A model generated the notes under the pieces. That model was not told the DNA's origin, did not search any database, and saw nothing but the letters and a program-made list of their open reading frames with translations. A stretch of DNA of 64,000 bases, taken from assembly GCA_047921075.1 (NCBI GenBank), contig JBLRWS010000006.1, positions 1 to 64,000 of the forward strand. Direction: 5' to 3'. A program made the position numbers and the translations under genes. The number at the start of each line of letters is the position of its first letter. The first letter of the stretch is position 1. Positions 17,513 through 25,127 of the stretch are shown piece by piece. Source of the DNA: JBLRWS01 sp047921075. Lineage in GTDB: Bacteria > Bacteroidota > Rhodothermia > Balneolales > Balneolaceae.

Positions 17513-18672
17513 TGACGTACGCAGCGCACATATCGCCCTCCAAAGCGGCCGAAGATACACGGCCACTGCGTTTTCTGCTGGCAGCCGGAGGCACCGGCGG
17601 GCACGTCTACCCCGCCATTTCTATAGCGGATGCACTGCTCAGTGAGCTGCCTGATGCAAAGATTCTTTTTGTGGGCACCCGCGATCGTATGGAGTGGGAA
17701 ACCGTTCCAAAGGCAGGGTATGAGATCAAAAGTATATGGATCAGCGGGTTTCACCGGCGGCTTACTCCACAAAACCTGCTCTTCCCGCTCAAGCTGGTGG
17801 TAAGCCTGATACAAAGTCTGGCCATTTTAATCCGCTTCCGGCCCGATGCGGTCATTAGCTGTGGCGGTTTTGCTTCCGGCCCGATTGGGTGGGTTGCGGC
17901 CAGAATGGGTATTCCGCTCTTTTTACAGGAGCAGAACAGCTATCCGGGTGTAACCAACCGCATGCTGGCTGCGCATGCTCAAACGATTTTTACCGCTTTT
18001 GATGAAGCGGCCAATCACCTGCCAAAAGAGAAAATTGAACGCACCGGCAACCCGATTCGTAATCAAATTACAGATATGCCCAGGGAAGAAGCGGCCGCTC
18101 ATTTCTCATTTGATGCTTCCGCCCCAACTCTACTGATACTCGGCGGAAGCGGCGGAGCACGCGCCATCAATGACGCCCTTCGCGACACGCTCGACACGCT
18201 CCATAACGAACTGGGCCTGCAGCTGCTATGGCAGTGCGGACCCGGTTATCTGGATGGGCTGCTGGCTGCCATTGATGTTTCTCGGTATCCAAATCTGCGG
18301 CTCACCGGGTATATCGATACGATGGCGGCTGCGTACGGTACGGCCGATCTGGTACTGACCCGCGCGGGCGCCGGAACCTGCAGCGAACTGCTTGCGGCCG
18401 GCAAAGCCTCCATTCTCGTTCCTTCACCCAACGTGGCAGGCGATCATCAGGCAAAAAATGCCGATGCCATGGAGCAGGGAGGCGCATCACTGCGCATTGC
18501 AGAGACCGAACTGGCTGCCGCCCTGCCACAGCAACTGCGGGAACTGCTAAACAATCCCGACACCATCCGGCAGATGGAGCATCGCGCAAGGGCGATGGCC
18601 AGGCCCGATGCTTCGGCAACCATTGCAAAACGAATTTTAACGGTTTTAGAGACAAACAGAACCAATGAGTAA
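17509..18672 (+). CDS. murG: UDP-GlcNAc:lipid I N-acetylglucosaminyltransferase
   Basis: A GT28-family enzyme of 387 residues that converts lipid I to lipid II on the inner face of the membrane. The first glycine-rich loop GGTGGHVYPA is at 27-36, after an N-terminal extension of about 20 residues. The second domain has LILGGSGGARAIN and the sugar-nucleotide-binding block LTRAGAGTCSELLAAGKASILVP. QEQNSYPGVTNR is also typical. It starts inside the ftsW stop (ATGA), and its end overlaps murC by eight bases. Confidence 0.95.
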   Translation: MMTYAAHISPSKAAEDTRPLRFLLAAGGTGGHVYPAISIADALLSELPDAKILFVGTRDRMEWETVPKAGYEIKSIWISGFHRRLTPQNLLFPLKLVVSLIQSLAILIRFRPDAVISCGGFASGPIGWVAARMGIPLFLQEQNSYPGVTNRMLAAHAQTIFTAFDEAANHLPKEKIERTGNPIRNQITDMPREEAAAHFSFDASAPTLLILGGSGGARAINDALRDTLDTLHNELGLQLLWQCGPGYLDGLLAAIDVSRYPNLRLTGYIDTMAAAYGTADLVLTRAGAGTCSELLAAGKASILVPSPNVAGDHQAKNADAMEQGGASLRIAETELAAALPQQLRELLNNPDTIRQMEHRARAMARPDASATIAKRILTVLETNRTNE

Positions 18673-20077
18673 ACGTATTCAAACACAACCCGTTTTTGGC
18701 CGCACCAAGCATATCCATATGGTGGGTATTGGAGGGATTGGCATGAGCGGTATTGCAGAAATTTTACTTCTGCGCGGATATAAAGTCACCGGCTCCGATC
18801 AGAATGTGAGCAGCACCACCGAACGGTTGCAAGAGCTCGGTGCTACGGTATTTACCGGCCATGATGCCGCCCATATTGAAGGAGCTGATGTGGTTGTATA
18901 CACCAGCGCGATAAAAGCCACCGAAAATGTAGAGACGATTGCTGCCATCAAACAGCAAATTCCCACCATTAAGCGATCAGAGATGCTGGCTGAGCTGATG
19001 CGCATGAAATACGGCATTGGCATTGCCGGAACGCATGGCAAAACCACCACCACTACACTGACCGGACAGGTGATACAGGCCGGCAGCTTCGACCCTACCA
19101 TAATTGTAGGCGGCCGTGTGCACAGCTTCGACAAAACCAACGCGGTAGTCGGAAGGGGAGACATCATTATTGTGGAAGCCGATGAGTACGATCGCACCTT
19201 CCTTCAGCTCTCTCCCTCCATGGCCGTTATTACCAACATCGAAGCCGAGCACCTCGATATTTATGAGGATCTGGACGATGTAAAATCGGCCTTTATCGAG
19301 TTTGCAAACAAAGTGCCGTTTTATGGCGTGGTGATTGTGTGCCTCGACGATACCAACGTGCGAAGTATTTTACCCGACATCAAACGGCGTACCATCACTT
19401 ACGGCTTTACGCCTCAGGCACAAATTCGGGCGGTAAACGTCTCTCAAAAAGAGTTTACAAGCACCTTTACCGTGCTGCACGAAGACAACATTCTGGGCGA
19501 AGTAAGCCTCGAGGCACCGGGCGAGCACAACATCAAAAACGCCCTTGCAGCAATTGCCGTTGGCCTGGAACTGGGCATGGATTTCAAAGAGGTGTGCAGC
19601 GGGCTCAAGGAGTTCAAAGGGGTATTCCGGCGCTTTCAGCCCAAATACGACCGCAACGATGTACTGGTTATTGACGATTACGCACACCACCCCACCGAGG
19701 TACAGGCTACCATCAGCGGTGCCAAGCGGGGTTGGGCCGGACGGCGAATTGTAGCGGTATTTCAGCCCCATCTCTATTCCCGTACACGTGACATGTATCA
19801 GGAATTTGGCCTCTCCTTTTTTGATGCCGAACTACTGGTGGTTACCGATGTATACCCTTCGCGAGAGAAACCTATTGAGGGCGTGAACGGCAAACTCATT
19901 GCCGATACTGCCGCAACCTACGGCCACCGCCATGTGCATTATGTAAAAGATAAAACCGACCTGCCCGCCAAGCTGAATGAGATTGTGGAGCCGGGAGATA
20001 TCGTCATCACCATGGGTGCCGGCGATATTTACAAATACAACGAACAGTTTGTAGAGATTTTGAACAATCGAAAATGA
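18665..20077 (+). CDS. murC: UDP-MurNAc:L-alanine ligase
   Basis: A Mur ligase of 470 residues that adds L-alanine to UDP-MurNAc. HMVGIGGIGMSGIAE is the N-terminal nucleotide fold signature, GTHGKTTTT (122-130) the P-loop, and DYAHHPTEV plus FQPHLYSRT the C-terminal motifs. MGAGDIYKY lies near the end. It is encoded between murG (8-base overlap) and ftsQ (4-base overlap), the usual order in Bacteroidota dcw clusters. No D-Ala-D-Ala ligase is fused or adjacent. Confidence 0.96.
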   Translation: MSKRIQTQPVFGRTKHIHMVGIGGIGMSGIAEILLLRGYKVTGSDQNVSSTTERLQELGATVFTGHDAAHIEGADVVVYTSAIKATENVETIAAIKQQIPTIKRSEMLAELMRMKYGIGIAGTHGKTTTTTLTGQVIQAGSFDPTIIVGGRVHSFDKTNAVVGRGDIIIVEADEYDRTFLQLSPSMAVITNIEAEHLDIYEDLDDVKSAFIEFANKVPFYGVVIVCLDDTNVRSILPDIKRRTITYGFTPQAQIRAVNVSQKEFTSTFTVLHEDNILGEVSLEAPGEHNIKNALAAIAVGLELGMDFKEVCSGLKEFKGVFRRFQPKYDRNDVLVIDDYAHHPTEVQATISGAKRGWAGRRIVAVFQPHLYSRTRDMYQEFGLSFFDAELLVVTDVYPSREKPIEGVNGKLIADTAATYGHRHVHYVKDKTDLPAKLNEIVEPGDIVITMGAGDIYKYNEQFVEILNNRK

Positions 20078-20817
20078 GTAAACCCTTTTTCCATATCGCA
20101 CAGGATGTAAAAACAGCAGGCGGGTTCGCAGCCGTAATCTTGCTGCTTGGCCTGGCCATATTGTGGGGCGTATACACCGAGCAGCAGACGGTGCTTACCG
20201 ACGTGGAGTTCCGGAATGCAGAGTTTACCGATGAGGAAGCTCTGCTATCGGCGTTTGCAAGCCCGGTTGGGTTGATGGCGGATAGTGTCGATTACAGCGC
20301 TATTGTAAATGGGCTTCGCTCACTGCCCTCCGTAAAGGATGTGTCGCTGCACATGGGACGGCGCGGACGGCTTACCGTTAACGTTGAAGAGCGGGAACCG
20401 CTGGCATTGCTGATGGAACAGCGCACTCCGATGTATGTGGATGGCGATGGCGTGGCACTGCCTGCACTCCTTGGCAAATCGGTAGACGTTCCCCTGCTGT
20501 ACGGTTTTCGGGCACCGGCAGCCGGCGATACCATTAAAGCACCGGCGTTCGAGGATGTAGGACGATTTTTACACGATGCAAAGCAACATCCGTTTGCATG
20601 GGCCACCATTAGCGAAGTGGGCTGGAATCCCACAGACGGTGTGTTTGCCCTGAACTATGACAGCAGTGTAAAGCTGGTATTTGGCAGCGGCAATTATGCT
20701 CAAAAATTCAGCAACTGGGAAGCGTTCAACCGTCAGGTAGTATCCCATAAAGGGTTCGACGCCTTCCATACCATCGATCTGAGGTTTCGCGATCAGATTG
20801 TGGCAAAAGAATTATAA
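20074..20817 (+). CDS. ftsQ: cell division protein FtsQ/DivIB
   Basis: A 247-residue bitopic protein. A short cytoplasmic start is followed by a membrane segment (about 18-34, FAAVILLLGLAILWGVY) and a periplasmic POTRA-like region (about 40-110) with the typical LPSVKDVSLHMGRRGRLTVNVEEREPLAL stretch, then a beta domain ending HTIDLRFRDQIVAKEL. It links FtsL/FtsB to the septal synthase. Identification rests on the POTRA pattern and on its place between murC and ftsA, since FtsQ diverges strongly between phyla. Confidence 0.88.
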   Translation: MSKPFFHIAQDVKTAGGFAAVILLLGLAILWGVYTEQQTVLTDVEFRNAEFTDEEALLSAFASPVGLMADSVDYSAIVNGLRSLPSVKDVSLHMGRRGRLTVNVEEREPLALLMEQRTPMYVDGDGVALPALLGKSVDVPLLYGFRAPAAGDTIKAPAFEDVGRFLHDAKQHPFAWATISEVGWNPTDGVFALNYDSSVKLVFGSGNYAQKFSNWEAFNRQVVSHKGFDAFHTIDLRFRDQIVAKEL

Positions 20818-20862
20818 CCAACACGATTTAGCAATCGACAAACAAGTAGAACAGGCAACGAT

Positions 20863-22125
20863 ATGGTACAAGAAAACGAACGAATAGTAGTAGGCTTAGA
20901 CATCGGCACCACAAAAATTTGTGCTGTGGTAGCGTCCATCAACGAGCAAAACCGCATCCATATTCTGGGTGTGGGCAAGGCCAAAAGCGACGGATTAAAC
21001 CGTGGTGTAGTGGTAAACATCGACAAAACGGTAAACGCCATCAAAAGCGCCGTAGAACAAGCCGAACTGGCTTCCGGCATTCAGGTCAACTCTGTAAATG
21101 TGGGCATCGCCGGCGATCACATCCGCAGCATCCGCAGCAAAGGGGTCATTACGATCAACAATCGCGATAAAGAGATTACAGTAAAAGATGTGGAGCGGCT
21201 GCTGGAAGATTGCCAGCGCATCATGCTCCCCCCCGATCAGCAGATTATTCACGTCATTCCTCAGGAATTTGTAGTGGATGGACAGGACGGCATCAGCGAT
21301 CCGGTAGGCATGAGCGGTGTGCGGATGGAAGCCGAAGTGCATATTATCACCGGGCTGGTTACGGCCGCTAAAAACCTGTACCGATGTGTAGAACGCGCCG
21401 GTTACGAGGTGGCAGACATTATTCTGGAACCGCTGGCAAGCTCATATGCCGTTCTGGACGATGAGGAAAAGGAAGCCGGTGTGGTTCTGGTGGACATTGG
21501 CGGCGGCACAACCGATCTGGCCGTTTTTCAGAGCAATACGATCCGACATACGGCTGTCATTGCCATAGCCGGTAAAAAAGTGACGGATGATATCCGCATG
21601 GGGCTGAGTGTGCTGGACGATCAGGCCGAAAAACTGAAACATCAATACGGCGAATCGTTCGTGGATTTGATCGAGGATGATGAGTCGATCACCATTCCGG
21701 GCATTGCCGGGCGCCCGCCAAAAGAGATCACAAAAAGTACCCTGGCCCGCATCATTCAGGCGCGGATGGAAGAGATTATGGAAATCGTTGCCATCGAAAT
21801 TACCCGCAGCGGCTACTCCGATTCGCTCAGTGCTGGCATTGTCATTACCGGCGGCGGATCACTGATTAAGAACGTCTGTCCCCTGGCCAACGAGGTGCTT
21901 GGGATGGATGCAAAAATTGGCCGGCCGCTGGGACTTGCCGGTGGATTAACCGAAGAGGTAGACAGCCCCATCTACGCAACCAGCGTGGGACTGGTGCTGC
22001 ATGCACTCCGCACAGGCGACCGAACCGAACCGATGACCGGCACCGGTGGCGGAGCAGAAGCATCGTTCGACGCTGTAATGAGCAAGTTTACCGAACGGAT
22101 GAAAAACTGGTTCAAAGAACTTTAG
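20863..22125 (+). CDS. ftsA: cell division protein FtsA
   Basis: An actin-like ATPase of 420 residues that tethers FtsZ to the inner membrane. The phosphate-1 motif VGLDIGTTKICAVV (about 9-22), the 1C insertion region with RSKGVITINNRDKEIT, phosphate-2 VLVDIGGGTTDLAVF and the adenosine motif IVITGGGSLIKNV are present. The C-terminal end SKFTERMKNWFKEL forms the amphipathic membrane-targeting helix expected for FtsA. It is separated from ftsQ by 45 bases and from ftsZ by 121 bases, so a separate ftsZ promoter is possible. Confidence 0.96.
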   Translation: MVQENERIVVGLDIGTTKICAVVASINEQNRIHILGVGKAKSDGLNRGVVVNIDKTVNAIKSAVEQAELASGIQVNSVNVGIAGDHIRSIRSKGVITINNRDKEITVKDVERLLEDCQRIMLPPDQQIIHVIPQEFVVDGQDGISDPVGMSGVRMEAEVHIITGLVTAAKNLYRCVERAGYEVADIILEPLASSYAVLDDEEKEAGVVLVDIGGGTTDLAVFQSNTIRHTAVIAIAGKKVTDDIRMGLSVLDDQAEKLKHQYGESFVDLIEDDESITIPGIAGRPPKEITKSTLARIIQARMEEIMEIVAIEITRSGYSDSLSAGIVITGGGSLIKNVCPLANEVLGMDAKIGRPLGLAGGLTEEVDSPIYATSVGLVLHALRTGDRTEPMTGTGGGAEASFDAVMSKFTERMKNWFKEL

Positions 22126-22246
22126 CAATCGAAACCGCTAAGCCGGGTGCTCGCATCCGGCCGGAGCAAACCATCAGTACAACCAACACAACAACACGTA
22201 TTCAACAAGCAATCTACAGATAGCAATCAAACTTTAGGAGTTCATT

Positions 22247-23572
22247 ATGGACAATCTTACAACACGCTTTAGCTTTGACGAAAAAGGTCAGGATAATGCA
22301 AAAATAAAGGTCATTGGCGTTGGCGGCGGCGGCGGTAATGCCATCAACAATATGATCCGCAAAGGGCTCGACAGTGTCGAGTATATCGCAATCAATACCG
22401 ATTCGCAGGCACTTAAGAACAATGCCGCAGACTTTTCCATACAGGTAGGCACCAACCTGACTTCCGGCCTTGGAGCCGGCGCACGGCCCGAAATAGGCCG
22501 CGAAGCCGTAGAAGAAAATCGACATGAACTTGACGAAGCCGTCGATTCGGCCGATATGATCTTTATCACAGCCGGTATGGGTGGAGGAACCGGAACCGGG
22601 GGAGCTCCCGTGGTAGCCGGCATCGCCAAGCGGAAGGGAATTCTTACCGTGGGCGTGGTTACCACTCCGTTCCAATGCGAAGGAAAAGTGCGTATGAAAT
22701 ATGCACTGGAAGGGATTACCGAGCTCAAGAAAAACTGCGATACCGTGATCGTGATTCCAAACGAACGGCTGCTCGATATATCCGACGAGAATACATCTCT
22801 GGTAGAAGCGTTTGAGATGGCCAACGAGGTGCTGTACAACGCTACCCGCGGTATTTCAGATCTGATTCTGATGCCCGGCCTGATCAACCTCGACTTTGCC
22901 GATGTGCGCACCACGATGATTGAAGGTGGCGCGGCCATTATGGGCTCGGCTACGGCCAGCGGCCCCGACCGTGCAGAGATAGCCGCACGAGAAGCGATTA
23001 ACTCTCCCCTGCTTGATGGCGTAAGCATACGCGGAGCCCGGAATGTGCTGGTAAACATCTCTGCCGGCGGAAACCTGGGAATGCGGGAAACCAACACGGC
23101 AACCAGCATCATCCAGCAGGAGGCCGGAGAGGATGCAGAAATCATCATGGGTACAGTTCTGGATGAGGCATTCGACGATGAGATCTGTGTGACAGTAATC
23201 GCAACCGGGTTCGACCTGAGCGACGACCGAACACAGGCCAAGATCGCTCCAAAAGCGGCCGAAAAGGGTACACTTCAAACCAAAACCTCCTCGCTGCCCA
23301 AGCCGCAGGACATCAGCCGGGCATACAAAAGTGCCGACAGCCAGTTCTACAAAGGGGAAAACAACCTTAAAAACCTCGACTCTCCCGCCATCCATCGCCG
23401 CGATCTGAAGTATATCCGCTCGCGACAGGATGAGGTGGTGGATGATGAAATCGAAACCCCGCGTGAACAGAAACGAGAAGCAAGTTCTAACACCTTTCTG
23501 AGCAATCGCGAAGAACGGATCGACAAGCACGATACCGACCAGCCTGCATTTCTCCGAAAAATCATGGACTAA
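22247..23572 (+). CDS. ftsZ: cell division GTPase FtsZ
   Basis: A tubulin-like GTPase of 441 residues that forms the Z ring. VGGGGGNAINNM (about 25-36), the G-box GGGTGTGGA (112-120) and the T7-loop region LINLDFADVRTTM are intact. The globular part ends near residue 330, followed by a charged linker. The C-terminal peptide DQPAFLRKIMD is the conserved FtsA-binding tail. AGGAG lies before the ATG (TTTAGGAGTTCATT), a clear Shine-Dalgarno element in a genome with few. A strong terminator follows. Confidence 0.97.
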   Translation: MDNLTTRFSFDEKGQDNAKIKVIGVGGGGGNAINNMIRKGLDSVEYIAINTDSQALKNNAADFSIQVGTNLTSGLGAGARPEIGREAVEENRHELDEAVDSADMIFITAGMGGGTGTGGAPVVAGIAKRKGILTVGVVTTPFQCEGKVRMKYALEGITELKKNCDTVIVIPNERLLDISDENTSLVEAFEMANEVLYNATRGISDLILMPGLINLDFADVRTTMIEGGAAIMGSATASGPDRAEIAAREAINSPLLDGVSIRGARNVLVNISAGGNLGMRETNTATSIIQQEAGEDAEIIMGTVLDEAFDDEICVTVIATGFDLSDDRTQAKIAPKAAEKGTLQTKTSSLPKPQDISRAYKSADSQFYKGENNLKNLDSPAIHRRDLKYIRSRQDEVVDDEIETPREQKREASSNTFLSNREERIDKHDTDQPAFLRKIMD

Positions 23573-23655
23573 CGCAAAGATTGCAAACGCTGTAGAATGC
23601 TATAAATATACAGATAGCCGGGTATGACTGTATCCGGACTATAGATTGCTAAATC

Positions 23656-23694
23656 AAAAAGGGGTTTCTGTGAAAGGAAGCCCCTTTTCTTTTT
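23656..23694 (+). terminator. intrinsic terminator of the dcw cluster
   Basis: AAAAAGGGG (23656-23664) pairs with CCCCTTTT (23681-23688), with partial inner pairing, and is followed by CTTTTT. It lies 84 bases after ftsZ and closes the cluster. The A run before the stem could make it work weakly on the minus strand too. Confidence 0.8.
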
Positions 23695-23807
23695 GGGATT
23701 TGTTTCTGATCCAATAAGGCGACTATACCCTGCCAAAATCGATACTACGAATGCGTGCAAAACAGCTCCTCTATTCATCGTACGTGCCATTCCAAAACGG
23801 ATCAACA

Positions 23808-23839
23808 TAAAAAAAGCCGACAACCCAATGGCTGCCGGC
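23808..23839 (-). terminator. intrinsic terminator after susD
   Basis: On the minus strand a ten-pair stem (23839-23830 with 23825-23816, including two G-T pairs) and a four-base loop are followed by T7. It lies 21 bases beyond the stop codon of the SusD-like gene and ends the susC-susD transcript. Confidence 0.8.
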
Positions 23840-23859
23840 CTTAAACGGTATTCCTCAAG

Positions 23860-25095
23860 TTAGATATTCGGGTTGTTGTTTCGTTCTATATCCGGAAGCG
23901 GCATGCAGCGCTGATCGCCGTAGGTATCGTTCTGGTCGCGATATTGGCTTCCGGGTGTCGGACTCAGCGGCAGATCGTACCGGGTTAAATCGTAGAGGGT
24001 GTGCGACTCGAGGAAAAACTCCCGAATACGCTCTTCCACGACCTGATCGAAGATCTCCTCTTCATCGTTGCTGGAGAACGCCGGCAACCCGTGCTCTGCC
24101 CGCAACTCGTTGATGATGTTCACTGCGGTTTGTCCGCCTTCTGCTTCAGCACGAATCAGTTTGGCTTCTGCAGCGCGTGCCAGTGGAATCGGGGTACCAA
24201 AACCACCGTACTTGGTCGTGATAAACACCTCGGTACCGGCACTGTTTACGCCGTCAAACTCGACCGGTACGCGAGGGTCAGGCTCGCCTTCAACCTCCAA
24301 ATCGCGATAACCGGGGTTAACCGTAACCGACTGACCGTTGAATTGCGCAAAGATCCGGTTGTTGCGCCGGCCTGACTCTGCTGATGCGCTCACATCAAAA
24401 CGGAATCCATCGGGCACGGCACTAACCGCATTTGCCGCCGGGCCGGTCTGGCCCAAATTGAGCAATGCCCGGCCCAGGCCAACACTGGCCATATGGAGGA
24501 TATCCGTTTCACCGGCTGATTGGGCCGCGGTGATGGCACGGTTAAACCGGTCTACAGCGCGGTTAAACACGTCCTCCCGTGGTATTTCAGGGCCAAGGTC
24601 AAACGCGGCCGTACAGAACGCCTCACCCATCAGAAGATGGCTGTAGCCGCTGTAAGCCGCAGCACGGGCAATCAGAGCGGTTCGATTTTGAACCTGCTGA
24701 TCGGTCCATCCATCCAATCTTCGCAACGCATCATCGGCTGCAAAGCGCGCGGTGGAAAGTGGTGAGTAAACACCAAAATCAGCCGCATTTACATACCGCG
24801 TACTTGCCGGGCGGATGCGCCGCTGATCGACCTCCCAGCGGGCGGCCGTAAATGTGGCGTCGCCCAGTTCGTTTCCAAAAATAGCACTGGTAAGCACATA
24901 CCCCTGAAACGCGAATTCAAAATCGGAGGCAGCGCCGGTTACAATAAGTTCAGCCAGTTCCGGGTTTTCCAGATCTTCGGCAGATACAAAGGAAGGTGTA
25001 TCCACATCCAGAAGGCTGTCGCACGATACGAACAGCAGCAAGGCAACACCAACGGCCATGCACTGTTGTAAAAAAGTAGGAGTTGTTGATTTCAT
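23860..25095 (-). CDS. SusD/RagB-like outer-membrane lipoprotein
   Basis: A nutrient-binding lipoprotein of about 411 residues that caps a SusC porin at the cell surface. The signal peptide ends in the lipobox LLFVSC, and SLLDVDTP follows as in SusD proteins. Helical TPR-like repeats and the late block AEAKLIRAEAE...AVNIINELRAEHGLP are family features. The start at 25095 (MKSTT) is preferred because AGGA precedes it by five bases and it gives a normal signal peptide; ATG 25128 overlaps the susC stop. It is shorter than typical SusD (about 500-600), and its ligand is unknown. Confidence 0.88.
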   Translation of the reverse strand: MKSTTPTFLQQCMAVGVALLLFVSCDSLLDVDTPSFVSAEDLENPELAELIVTGAASDFEFAFQGYVLTSAIFGNELGDATFTAARWEVDQRRIRPASTRYVNAADFGVYSPLSTARFAADDALRRLDGWTDQQVQNRTALIARAAAYSGYSHLLMGEAFCTAAFDLGPEIPREDVFNRAVDRFNRAITAAQSAGETDILHMASVGLGRALLNLGQTGPAANAVSAVPDGFRFDVSASAESGRRNNRIFAQFNGQSVTVNPGYRDLEVEGEPDPRVPVEFDGVNSAGTEVFITTKYGGFGTPIPLARAAEAKLIRAEAEGGQTAVNIINELRAEHGLPAFSSNDEEEIFDQVVEERIREFFLESHTLYDLTRYDLPLSPTPGSQYRDQNDTYGDQRCMPLPDIERNNNPNI

Positions 25096-25127
25096 AGTAG
25101 TCCTCATATTTCTTTTATGATCCGTCA

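Noticed and set aside
24001..24851. Several plus-strand frames across susD
   Set aside because: They are shadows of the minus-strand SusD gene, without starts or domains of their own.
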